Source of the DNA: VRUE01 sp963704505
GTDB lineage: Bacteria; Actinomycetota; Thermoleophilia; Solirubrobacterales; 70-9
Assembly (NCBI GenBank): GCA_963704505.1
Contig: OY969912.1
Span: forward strand, 2,542,001 to 2,606,000
Reading direction: 5' to 3'
DNA length: 64,000 nt
The translations under genes were made by a program, and so were the position numbers. Shown piece by piece: positions 32,670 through 40,680 of this stretch. How positions within the stretch are numbered: position 1 is the stretch's first letter; each line of letters starts with the position of its first letter. The notes under the pieces were generated by a model. The model did no database searches. It was not told the origin of the DNA and worked only from the letters and a program-made list of their open reading frames with translations.

Positions 32670-34463
32670 CTACTCGTCGATCTGCAGGACGGCGAGGAAA
32701 GCCTCCTGAGGGACCTCGACGCTGCCCACCTGCTTCATCCGCTTCTTGCCCGCTTTCTGCTTCTTCAGCAGCTTCTGCTTGCGGGTGACGTCGCCGCCGT
32801 AGAGCTTCGCGGTGACGTCCTTGCGGACCGCCTTGACCGTCTCACGGGCGAGGATGTTGGAGCCGATCGCCGCCTGCACCGGGACGTCGAACTGCTGGCG
32901 CGGGATCGTCTTGCGCAACCGCTCGACCAGCCGTTTGCCCTGCTCGTAGGAGGAGTCGCGGTGGACGATGATCGAGAGCGCGTCGACCTTGTCGCCGGCC
33001 AGCAGGATGTCGACCTTGACCAAGTCGGATGCCTGGTTGCCGATCGGCTCGTAGTCGAGCGAGGCGTATCCGCGGGTAGAGGACTTGAGCAGGTCGAAGA
33101 AGTCGAGGACGATCTCGCCGAGCGGCATGTCGTAGCGGATCTGCACCCGCTGCGGGCTCAGGTAATGCATGTCGACGTGGGTCCCGCGCCGGCCCTGGCA
33201 GAGCTCCATGACCGCGCCGATCTGGTCCGACGGGGAGATGATCGTCGCCCGGATGTAGGGCTCCTCGATCTCCTCGATCGAGGCCGGGTCGGGCAGATCG
33301 GTCGGGCTGCGGACCTCGCGCGTCTCGCCGTTGGTGAGGAGGACCTCGTAGCGCACGTTCGGCGTCGTCGAGAGCAGGTCGAGGTCGTACTCGCGCTCCA
33401 GCCGCTCACGCACGATCTCCATGTGCAGAAGGCCGAGGAAGCCGCAGCGGAAGCCGAAGCCGAGCGCCTCGGAGGTCTCGGGCTCCCAGGAGAGCGCAGC
33501 GTCGTTCAGCGCCAGCTTCTCGAGCGCGTCGCGGAGGTCTTCGAAGCGGTCCGTGTCGATCGGAAAGAGGCCGCAGAAGACCATCGGGCGCACCTCGCGA
33601 TAGCCCTCGAGCGGCTCGGCCGCCGGGCGCTCCAGCGCGGTGAGCGTGTCGCCGACGCGGAGCTTGGCGACGTCCTTGATGCCGGTGATCAGGTAGCCGA
33701 CGTCGCCGGCGTCCATCCCCTGAACCGCGGTCATCGCGGGACGGAAGAAGCCGATGTCGTCGATCCCGGCCTCGGTCCCATTCTGCATCGCCAGCACCCG
33801 CTCGTTCTTGCGAAAGGACCCGTCGACCATCCGCACGTAGGCGACGACTCCGCGGTACTGGTCGAACTCGGAGTCGAAGATCAGCGCCCGGGTCGGGGCG
33901 GCGGGCTCGCCCCTGGGAGGCGGGATCCGCGCGACGATCGCCTCCAGCACCTCGGTGACCCCCTCCCCGGTCTTGGCGGATATCCAGAGCGCTTCGTCCG
34001 GATCGCCGCCGGTGAGGTCGGCGATTTCGTTGGCGACCCGCTCGGGCTCGGCGCCGGGCAGGTCGACCTTGTTGATCACCGGGATCAGCTCGAGACCGCT
34101 GTCGACGGCCAGGTAGGTATTGGCGACGGTCTGCGCCTCGACTCCCTGGGCAGCGTCCACGACAAGCAGCGCGCCCTCGCAGGCGGCGAGGCTGCGCGAG
34201 ACCTCATAGGAGAAGTCGACATGACCCGGGGTGTCGATCAGATGAAGGTGGTAGGCCTGACCGTCGGCGGCCATGTACTCGACCCGGACCGCCTGCGCCT
34301 TGATCGTGATCCCACGCTCACGCTCGAGGTCCATCGAGTCGAGCATCTGGGCCTGCATTTTCTTCGGGTCGACGGCCCCGGTGACCTCGAGGATGCGGTC
34401 GGCAAGGGTCGACTTTCCGTGGTCGATGTGGGCGATGATCGAGAAGTTGCGGATGTGGTCCAT
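32670..34463 (-). CDS. lepA: Elongation factor 4 (LepA), ribosome back-translocase GTPase
   Basis: A 597-residue translational GTPase that acts on stalled or mistranslocated ribosomes. It begins MDHIRNFSIIAHIDHGKSTL (G1), with DTPGHVDFSYEVSRSLA (G3) and VINKVDLPGAEPERV (G4). The LepA-specific C-terminal domain contains YASLDYEPIGNQASDLVK and ends KKQKAGKKRMKQVGSVEVP. ATG 34463 gives the family length; longer in-frame reading is not LepA-like. No RBS is visible. Flanked on both sides by copies of a 99-bp repeat. Confidence 0.98.
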   Translation of the reverse strand: MDHIRNFSIIAHIDHGKSTLADRILEVTGAVDPKKMQAQMLDSMDLERERGITIKAQAVRVEYMAADGQAYHLHLIDTPGHVDFSYEVSRSLAACEGALLVVDAAQGVEAQTVANTYLAVDSGLELIPVINKVDLPGAEPERVANEIADLTGGDPDEALWISAKTGEGVTEVLEAIVARIPPPRGEPAAPTRALIFDSEFDQYRGVVAYVRMVDGSFRKNERVLAMQNGTEAGIDDIGFFRPAMTAVQGMDAGDVGYLITGIKDVAKLRVGDTLTALERPAAEPLEGYREVRPMVFCGLFPIDTDRFEDLRDALEKLALNDAALSWEPETSEALGFGFRCGFLGLLHMEIVRERLEREYDLDLLSTTPNVRYEVLLTNGETREVRSPTDLPDPASIEEIEEPYIRATIISPSDQIGAVMELCQGRRGTHVDMHYLSPQRVQIRYDMPLGEIVLDFFDLLKSSTRGYASLDYEPIGNQASDLVKVDILLAGDKVDALSIIVHRDSSYEQGKRLVERLRKTIPRQQFDVPVQAAIGSNILARETVKAVRKDVTAKLYGGDVTRKQKLLKKQKAGKKRMKQVGSVEVPQEAFLAVLQIDE

Positions 34464-34503
34464 GGGCGGGGAGGGAGTATGGCGATTGGCGCGCGGGGCC
34501 CGA

Positions 34504-34570
34504 CGTGGGGTCGAGGGGGGCCTGCGGGCGCGCCAAACAGGGTGCGTTCTCGGCCCCCCTCGACCCCACG
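34504..34570. terminator. 19-bp perfect inverted repeat upstream of lepA
   Basis: CGTGGGGTCGAGGGGGGCC (34504-34522) pairs perfectly with 34552-34570 across a 29-base loop. In the minus-strand transcript it would form a very stable hairpin ending ~40 bases before the lepA ATG. It may terminate the murJ operon or fold in the lepA leader. Confidence 0.5.
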
Positions 34571-34653
34571 CCACCCGCGCGAGAATCGTCAGAGACGCTC
34601 CGCCCATGGTCGGAGCCCTGAGCAACGCGGCCCAGGTGCAGGCCGTTGGGAGC

Positions 34654-34752
34654 ACCGATCAGCGAACGTCACGATCTGATTCTCCGCGAGCGGCGCCGAT
34701 ATGGCGCTTGCCGCCATCCCCGGAAGCGGAGCTGAGGAGATCGCGGTTTGTG
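34654..34752. repeat. 99-bp dispersed repeat, copy 2 (3' of the GT-C gene)
   Basis: Second copy of the element at 32568-32666, in the same orientation. Its inverted repeat has one mismatch (GATCGCGG). Ends 57 bases before the stop codon of the minus-strand GT-C gene, so both copies lie just 3' of minus-strand genes. Confidence 0.8.
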
Positions 34753-34811
34753 GGGACGCGAAGCGGAGGAGGCGGCGGTTTTTATGGCGAAGCGGAGCAG
34801 GCGGTGGTTTA
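34723..34811. repeat. Three degenerate GAAGCGGAG...CGGTTT units
   Basis: GAAGCGGAG occurs at 34723, 34760 and 34789, each followed within ~30 bases by a G-rich stretch and a GGTTT run. The first unit belongs to the 99-bp repeat and the last abuts the stop codon of the GT-C gene, suggesting local expansion of the repeat end. Confidence 0.5.
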
Positions 34812-36752
34812 TTCAGGGCACGCCGCGGGGTCCAGCGGCCCCATCAGCTTGAACACCTTCGTCGGGGGCGTGGCGAGGATCAGCTTGGCCTGGGGGGATT
34901 CGGTCCAGCGGGCACTGGCGGGATATGGGGGTTGGCCGGGTTCGATGCGGTCCCGGGTGGCGACGACGTAGTCGTAGTCCCCCTCATTGATGAGACGGCG
35001 CCAGTCGCGGCAGGCGCTCGGGGCGACGAAACCGCCGTGCGGGCGTGGTTCGCCGACGAACTGCACATGGTTGGAGAGGTCGGTCCCGAAGAGGGGGTAC
35101 TGACGGGTGCTGGTCGTCGCGATCCGGGCTTCTGAGATAGGTGTCGCCCACTTGAAGGCGGCGTCGAGGCCCGGGGTCGTGAAGGTCGGGTCGGCGTAGC
35201 GGTCGCGCAGGTAATGGCGTTGGACGACGAAGCCGGCGCCGATCGCGAAGAGGACGCCGAGGACGCCGGCTGCGGCGATGAGCGAACGCGGAACTCGCGG
35301 CTCCCAGCGGTCGTACCAATGCGGCCTGGCGGCGAAATGAGCTCGCACCCAAGGAGCGGTCGCCAGCATCGCGGCGCCGAGGGCCAGCGCCCCGGCCAGA
35401 TATCGGAGGCCCGATTCGAACCCCTGAGGAGTCCCCTCGGGCCCCGAGGCGGAGGTCGACGCCACCAGCCAGGCGAGCGCCGAGGCGATGCCGGCGAGCG
35501 CTGCGACCCTCAGCACCGGGGTCGAGCCACGGCCGAGGTTGAGCAGCAGCCCGGCGAGGGCGAGCAGGCCGAGGACCGGCCAGAAGTCGCCGAAACCGTG
35601 ATGAATGCCGGGCAGGAACCATTCCGACCAGATCGAGCCGTCGCTGAGGTAGCCGAGGACGCTGTGGCTTTCGCGGCCTCCCAGCTCCTGCGTGGGGGCC
35701 GGCAGCGAGATCGGCCCCAGGTGGTCGAACCACGGCAGCGGATTGCCGGTGTGGATCAGGTTCCTCAGGTACCAGTAGCCGCCCCCCACCAGGGCCCCGG
35801 CGAGGGTGAGGCCGAGGGAGCGAAGCCTCCTGCCCGCCGGGGAGACCACCGCGAGGCCGATCACGATCACCGCACATGGCAGGAGGAAGTTCAGCTTCGT
35901 CCCGGCCGCCAGGCCGGCGGAGAGGCCGGCGAGAAGCAGCGCGCCGCTCGACAGCGGCCGGTCCTCCTCCTCTCCCCCCACCGCCGCCGCGACCGCGATC
36001 GCCACGGCGGCGAGCAGGAAGAAGATGCCGACGACGTCGTTGCGGGCCTCGCCCGCCTGGTCGGCCAGGGCAGGCGCGCGCAGGATCAGGAGGACGAGCA
36101 GGCCGGCGAGATAGCCGTTGCGGTAGGGCCTGCCGATGCACCAGGCAGCAAGCACGCAACCGAGCATCCAGCCGGCGTTGAGCAACGGCGAGAGCAGGTC
36201 ACGGCCGAAGGCCCCCATGCCGATCGCGTGGAACAGCTCCCCGTTGTCCGGGTAGAACCAGGCGAGGAACTGGGGGGCGATGAAGTGCAGGCCCCAGGTG
36301 CTGCCGCTCTGGAAGAAGCCGGCGGCGAAGGGCGCGTGGTACCAGGTCGAATCGAAGCCGGTCATGCCCGTTTCGAGGCGCAGGCGCACGCCTCCGGCGA
36401 TTTCGACGAGGAGGAGGACGACGAGCAGCAGGGCGATCACGGTCACCCCGTCGACGCCGGGCCGCCACGACCGCGGGCGTGGGGCCGGCGCGGGAAACCG
36501 CACCGCGAGCGCGATCCCGGCCGCGCCGACCGCGAGCAGGTAGGGCAGCGGCTCGAAGAGGCCGAAGCTCCCGAGCAGCTCGGCGACGACGATCAGCAGG
36601 GCGAGGGCGATGACCAGGGCGGCGAGGACGGCGCTCGGCCCGTCGAACTCCGGCACGAGGCGCCGGCGCAGCGAGCGGGCGCCGACGCCCGCGAAGGCGA
36701 CGAGCGCCAGGATCTCGGCGACGCCCAGCAGGTAGCGACCGGCTCCGAGCAT
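34809..36752 (-). CDS. Polytopic membrane protein, GT-C glycosyltransferase-like
   Basis: A 647-residue protein with about a dozen hydrophobic helices and a soluble C-terminal ~120 residues. After helix 4 comes the extracytoplasmic loop TGFDSTWYHAPFAAGFFQ with an Asp-Ser pair and conserved aromatic/His residues, the position where GT-C transferases carry catalytic acids. GEARNDVVGIFFLL and AAGTKLNFLLPC are further conserved-looking loops. It lies three bases after murJ in the same operon, hinting at a role in cell-wall or lipid-linked sugar assembly. The assignment is by layout only; no donor or acceptor can be named. Confidence 0.65.
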   Translation of the reverse strand: MLGAGRYLLGVAEILALVAFAGVGARSLRRRLVPEFDGPSAVLAALVIALALLIVVAELLGSFGLFEPLPYLLAVGAAGIALAVRFPAPAPRPRSWRPGVDGVTVIALLLVVLLLVEIAGGVRLRLETGMTGFDSTWYHAPFAAGFFQSGSTWGLHFIAPQFLAWFYPDNGELFHAIGMGAFGRDLLSPLLNAGWMLGCVLAAWCIGRPYRNGYLAGLLVLLILRAPALADQAGEARNDVVGIFFLLAAVAIAVAAAVGGEEEDRPLSSGALLLAGLSAGLAAGTKLNFLLPCAVIVIGLAVVSPAGRRLRSLGLTLAGALVGGGYWYLRNLIHTGNPLPWFDHLGPISLPAPTQELGGRESHSVLGYLSDGSIWSEWFLPGIHHGFGDFWPVLGLLALAGLLLNLGRGSTPVLRVAALAGIASALAWLVASTSASGPEGTPQGFESGLRYLAGALALGAAMLATAPWVRAHFAARPHWYDRWEPRVPRSLIAAAGVLGVLFAIGAGFVVQRHYLRDRYADPTFTTPGLDAAFKWATPISEARIATTSTRQYPLFGTDLSNHVQFVGEPRPHGGFVAPSACRDWRRLINEGDYDYVVATRDRIEPGQPPYPASARWTESPQAKLILATPPTKVFKLMGPLDPAACPE

Positions 36753-36755
36753 CGC

Positions 36756-38429
36756 TCAGCTCCGGCGCAGGAGGCGGAGGATCTGCTCGAGCTCGGCGAT
36801 CCGCAGCAGCTTCGCCACCCCGAGATAGACGACGAAGCCGAGGCCCAGCCCGGCGCAAAGCGAGACGATCTGCCCGCCCAGGCCACGGCCGAGGAGGCTG
36901 TCGAGCGCGTCCCAGACTCCGAAGCTGACCGCTGCCAGCGCCGCGGCGGCGGCAGTGATCCGCAGCCCGGTGGAGAGCAGCCGGGCGAGCTCCAGGCCGT
37001 CGAACTCGCGGCGCAGGATCACCCCCTGGGCGAGGACCGCGACGGTGGTGCCGATCCCGGTCCCGGCGACGATCCCGCCGACGCCGAAGGGCTTGTAGAG
37101 AACCAGGGCGGCGAGCGCCGAGGCGACCAGGTCGAGGCCGGCCAGACCGGTTGCCATCCAGGGCCGCTGGAGGCTGAAGAAGGTCCGGGTCTGGAGCAGG
37201 TAGAGGCCGTTGGTCGGCAGCGAGAAGGCGAACCAGAAGAGCGCCGTCGCGACCAGGGTGGTCTCGTGCGGGGTGAACTCGCCGCGCTGGTAGACGAGGC
37301 GGATCATCGGTTCGGAGAGGACGAAGACGGCAGCGGCGGCGGGCACCAGGACGAAGAGGATCTGGCGCATGCCGTTGGCCATCGTCGCCCGCAGGTTGGT
37401 CATCTCCCCGCGCGAGGCGAAGCGCGCCAGGGTCGGGAAGAGGACGGTCGCGATCGCCACCGAGAAGATGCCCTGCGGCAGCTGGTAGATGCGGAAGGCC
37501 TTGTCGATCGCCGCCGGTGCCTCGTCGCTGACAAGGCTGCCGAAGAGGCTGTTGATCAGCAGGTTGAAGTTGATCAGGCCGAGGCTGATCGTCACCGGCA
37601 GCATCAGCAGGAGCACGCGGCGCACGCCGGGGTTGCGCCAGGCGAAGCTGGGGCTGAACTTGAACGGCGTGTTGCGCAGGTCCCAGGCCGGGATCGCGAG
37701 CTGGACGACGGTGCCGGCGAGGATTCCGATCGCGTAGGCGTAGATCCGGTTCTGGCCGTGGAAGAAATGGATGGTCCCGACCAGGACGATGATGATCGTC
37801 ACGTTCCAGAAGAAGGGCGCGATCGCGAAGGCGCCGAAGCGGTCGTAGCTGTTGAGGATCCCGACGACGATGCCGCTCACCCCGAGCAGGATCAGGATCG
37901 GGAAGAGGACCTGGGAGAGGGTGATCGTCAGATCGAGGATCTCCCCCTTGAAGCCCGGCGCGAAGAGCGGCATGACGACGGGCGCCAGCAGGATGAAGAG
38001 CGCCGTGATCGCCCCGAGCACGACGGTGACCAGCAGCAGAAGGGTCGAGGCCAGCCGAAAGGCCTCGCGGTAGTTCTTCTGCTCGAGCTGCTCGGTGAAG
38101 ACCGGGATGAAGGCCGGCTGAAGGGCCGCGTCGGCGAACAGGGCGCGGACCAGGTTGGGGACCTGGAAGGCGATCGTGAAGGCGGACATCGGCCCGCTGA
38201 CGCCGTAATAGCTGGCAGCGAAGATCTCGCGGACGAGCCCGGCGATTCGGGAGGCGGCGGTGGCGATCGAGAAAAAGGCGGTGGAGCGGGCGATCCGCCC
38301 TCCACCCTCGCGGCCCGGAGAGGGGTCGGCGACCGGTTCCTCGGCGGGGTCGAAAGCCTCGGCCGCACGCAGGGCGGCATCGGCATCGACCGCGGCCTCG
38401 TCGCGGTCGGGTGTGTTGGGCGTCTCCAA
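36756..38429 (-). CDS. murJ: Lipid II flippase MurJ
   Basis: A 557-residue protein of the MOP superfamily. A soluble acidic N-terminus of ~45 residues precedes ~14 helices. Family stretches include RIAGLVREIFAASYYG, PNLVRALFADAALQPAFIP, LPQGIFSVAIATVLFPTLAR and YQRGEFTPHET. MurJ flips undecaprenyl-linked peptidoglycan precursors to the outer face of the membrane. The start is TTG 38429. It is divergent from rpsT with a 69-bp gap that contains a TATAGT -10-like hexamer (38445-38450). Confidence 0.95.
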   Translation of the reverse strand: METPNTPDRDEAAVDADAALRAAEAFDPAEEPVADPSPGREGGGRIARSTAFFSIATAASRIAGLVREIFAASYYGVSGPMSAFTIAFQVPNLVRALFADAALQPAFIPVFTEQLEQKNYREAFRLASTLLLLVTVVLGAITALFILLAPVVMPLFAPGFKGEILDLTITLSQVLFPILILLGVSGIVVGILNSYDRFGAFAIAPFFWNVTIIIVLVGTIHFFHGQNRIYAYAIGILAGTVVQLAIPAWDLRNTPFKFSPSFAWRNPGVRRVLLLMLPVTISLGLINFNLLINSLFGSLVSDEAPAAIDKAFRIYQLPQGIFSVAIATVLFPTLARFASRGEMTNLRATMANGMRQILFVLVPAAAAVFVLSEPMIRLVYQRGEFTPHETTLVATALFWFAFSLPTNGLYLLQTRTFFSLQRPWMATGLAGLDLVASALAALVLYKPFGVGGIVAGTGIGTTVAVLAQGVILRREFDGLELARLLSTGLRITAAAAALAAVSFGVWDALDSLLGRGLGGQIVSLCAGLGLGFVVYLGVAKLLRIAELEQILRLLRRS

Positions 38430-38498
38430 GCTGGTCTCAGTCGCTATAGTCGGCGGCCGCCCGGAGCCGGCCCCGCGCCCGCTCAGGCACCCTGACTC

Positions 38499-38756
38499 AT
38501 GGCCAACATAGCCTCACAGAAGAAGCGGATCCTACGCAGCGCGCGTGAGCGCGATGAGAACCGGCTGCTCACCAGCACGGTGAAGACCCATTTCCGCCGT
38601 CTCGAGAGCGCTGTCGAGGCCGGCGACGCCGACAAGGTGTCCACCGAGCATCGCGACCTGGTCTCGAAGATCGACAAGGCCGTCCAGAAGGGCGCGATGC
38701 ACAAGAACACCGGCGCCCGCAAGAAGTCAAAAGCTTCGCGCCTAGTGTCCGCCTAG
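38499..38756 (+). CDS. rpsT: 30S ribosomal protein S20
   Basis: An 85-residue basic protein: MANIASQKKRILRSARE at the N-terminus and the C-terminal GAMHKNTGARKKSKASRLV are diagnostic of S20. It binds 16S rRNA early in 30S assembly. It is the only plus-strand gene between 17 and 51 kb. Tail-to-tail with holA, as often found in bacteria where rpsT neighbours holA and murJ. Confidence 0.98.
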   Translation: MANIASQKKRILRSARERDENRLLTSTVKTHFRRLESAVEAGDADKVSTEHRDLVSKIDKAVQKGAMHKNTGARKKSKASRLVSA

Positions 38757-38808
38757 CGGCGTCCTCGGTCACTCGCGTTCGGAGCACGCCACGCTCCCGG
38801 CGTCCTTG

Positions 38809-39669
38809 TTAGACGGAGCTGGTCGCACGCTTTAGCGCGAGATCCAATGCCAGCGGCTCGCCATAGTCGCTGCCTCCGCGGCACCAGACCTCGAGGTCGG
38901 CGAGGGCCTCGGTGGCGGATTCGACATCGGCGTCCGAGCGGCGCATGCGGGAAGCGAGCGCGTAGATCATTCCGGTGACGCTCTCGCCCTGGTGGATGAG
39001 GCGCTCGGCGATCGCCAGGGCAGCCGAGGGTTCGCCCCGCTGGAGGGTGTCGGCCAGCGACCAGACGATCGCCTCGGAGGTGTCGGCGACCATTTCCTCG
39101 AGGTCATCCGCGCGGACCTCGCCCCCGTCCCCGGCCCAGAGCGAGAGACGTTCGAGCTCGCGGCCCAGCCGCACCGGGTTCGCTCCCATTCGCTCGACCA
39201 GGGCGACTGCGGCCGCCGGCTCGAGCCTGAAGCCGAGCCGCCCGGCCTCGGCGACGAGCGCCCGTGGCATCGCACGCGGGGTCGCCGCCGTGAACTCATG
39301 GACCTCGCCCTCGGCGGCCCGCACCGCGGCGAGCAGCTTCTGCGGCGCGTCGCCGCGGGCGATCAGGACGACGGTGAGGTCCGGCGGCAGCTGCCCGAGC
39401 GCGGCCGCCACCGCATCCAGCTGGCGGTCGCGCCATCGCTCGACCCCGTCGGCGAGGAGGAAGCGGCGGGACTCGGTGAGCGACATCGCCGGCAGCGCCC
39501 CGATCAGGGCCTCGTGGTCGGGCGCCCCGCGCCCTTCCGTCGGCTCGAAGACTTCGAGAGCGGCCGCCCCGCCATCCGATTCCGCCCGGGCCCGCAGGCG
39601 AGCACGGGTCGCGTCGATCTTGGCGCCGTCGCTGCCGGCGATCAGGTAGAGCGGGAGCATCTCGGCCAT
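38809..39669 (-). CDS. holA: DNA polymerase III delta subunit
   Basis: A 286-residue clamp-loader subunit. It opens LPLYLIAGSDGAKIDATRAR, with TESRRFLLADGVERW, PDLTVVLIARGDAPQKLLAA, and SEAIVWSLADTLQRGEPSAAL, all in family order (AAA+-like domain then collar helices). It is somewhat shorter than typical HolA (~330), mainly at the C-terminus. It opens the beta clamp with the tau/gamma complex. Preceded by the Pro/Ala-rich membrane protein gene with a 53-bp gap. Confidence 0.92.
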   Translation of the reverse strand: MAEMLPLYLIAGSDGAKIDATRARLRARAESDGGAAALEVFEPTEGRGAPDHEALIGALPAMSLTESRRFLLADGVERWRDRQLDAVAAALGQLPPDLTVVLIARGDAPQKLLAAVRAAEGEVHEFTAATPRAMPRALVAEAGRLGFRLEPAAAVALVERMGANPVRLGRELERLSLWAGDGGEVRADDLEEMVADTSEAIVWSLADTLQRGEPSAALAIAERLIHQGESVTGMIYALASRMRRSDADVESATEALADLEVWCRGGSDYGEPLALDLALKRATSSV

Positions 39670-39722
39670 CGGCCGAGTCTAGAGCGCCCGCAAGCGCCCC
39701 CCGCGCCCCCCTGTAGACCGCG

Positions 39723-40583
39723 CTAAGGGTGCCCGGGCCCGCCTGGTCCGGGACCCCCACCGGGAGCGGGGGCGGGTGCCTGGGAGCCCGGAGCGGGCCC
39801 CGGGGGGTGCGGCGCGGGCCCGTGGCCGGGGGGTGCGGGCGGCTGCGCGGCCGGATCGCTCGGAGGGCCCGGCCCTGGGCCGGCAGCCGATCCACCGGGC
39901 GCGGGTTTGGTGACCGGGGGTTTCGGGGCGACCGTGTGCGCGGGCGCATTCGACGGCGGCTTGTGCGATGCAGGGCCTTTCGAGGCGGGGCCGTGTGGCG
40001 GGGCCGCTTTGCTTGCCGGGGCGTGTGCCGACGGGCCTTTCGCCGCCGGTGGGTGGGCGGCGGGCCCGGTCGCGGGCGAAGTATGAGCGGCCGGCGTCGA
40101 CCCCGCGGTCGAGTTGGCGGGGACGGTCGCCTGCGCCGAAGGCGTGCTCGCCGCCGGGCCTGCCGACGCGGGCGGCGTCGCCACCCCCACGGGGGCGGCC
40201 GGCGCCGGGGCGGCCGGAGCGCCCACAGCGGCGGCACCGTGGCCGGTGCCGTGCTCGGAGCCGTTGGAGCCCGGCCGGCGGCCGTTGCCTGTTTCCCCCG
40301 GGTCGGCGCGAGAGGCCGAGTCGGCGGCAGAGGCGCCGACATGGCGCCGGACAGCGACGACGCGGGCCGGCTTCACATGCTGAGTCGAGATCCCCGGAAT
40401 CGCGTTCTCGAGCAGTTCCGGCCACCCCTGATTGGAGGCGATCGCGACCAAGCCGAGGCCGACCGCCGCCGTCAGCCCGAGGATCCCGAGGATCGTGCTG
40501 CGCAGCCGTTCCGTTAGCCCTGTGCCGTTCAGCGTCAGGCCCGGGGTGATTCGCGGCAGGAGCTGTTCGAGCTTGGCGATCAA
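39723..40583 (-). CDS. Single-pass membrane protein with long Pro/Ala/Gly-rich tail
   Basis: A 286-residue protein. The first ~28 residues are cytoplasmic (EQLLPRITPGLTLNGTG), a transmembrane helix follows (STILGILGLTAAVGLGLVAIA), then ~30 ordered residues, and then ~200 residues built from Pro, Ala, Gly, His and Ser (PAAHPPAAKGPSAHAPASK and similar). The start is TTG 40583, supported by AAGGAG four bases upstream. No family recognised; the tail looks like a wall-spanning or disordered linker. It lies between comEC and holA. Confidence 0.65.
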   Translation of the reverse strand: MIAKLEQLLPRITPGLTLNGTGLTERLRSTILGILGLTAAVGLGLVAIASNQGWPELLENAIPGISTQHVKPARVVAVRRHVGASAADSASRADPGETGNGRRPGSNGSEHGTGHGAAAVGAPAAPAPAAPVGVATPPASAGPAASTPSAQATVPANSTAGSTPAAHTSPATGPAAHPPAAKGPSAHAPASKAAPPHGPASKGPASHKPPSNAPAHTVAPKPPVTKPAPGGSAAGPGPGPPSDPAAQPPAPPGHGPAPHPPGPAPGSQAPAPAPGGGPGPGGPGHP

Positions 40584-40680
40584 GTCTCCTTCGGCATCGA
40601 CCGCGGAGGGAGCCCGCCATGAGCGAAGCGGGCCGAAGCTCGAATTTTCAGTCGTATGTTCGTCTGCTCGGCGTCTGCCC

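Larger units (their letters stand above)
34464..34808. other. Non-coding region between lepA and the GT-C gene
   Basis: 345 bases without a credible gene. From left to right: a GC-rich lepA leader with a 19-bp perfect inverted repeat (34504-34570), ~80 bases with no visible feature, the second copy of the 99-bp repeat (34654-34752), and degenerate GAAGCGGAG repeats up to the next stop codon. Confidence 0.8.

Noticed and set aside
32622..34679. A plus-strand open frame of 685 codons over lepA
   Set aside because: Mirror of lepA and of the flanking repeats; no recognisable fold.
35214..38495. A plus-strand open frame of 1093 codons
   Set aside because: It runs antisense through murJ and the GT-C gene. 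Its composition (Asp, Glu, Arg, Gln, Gly) is the typical mirror of high-GC coding DNA, and both minus-strand genes have clear families.
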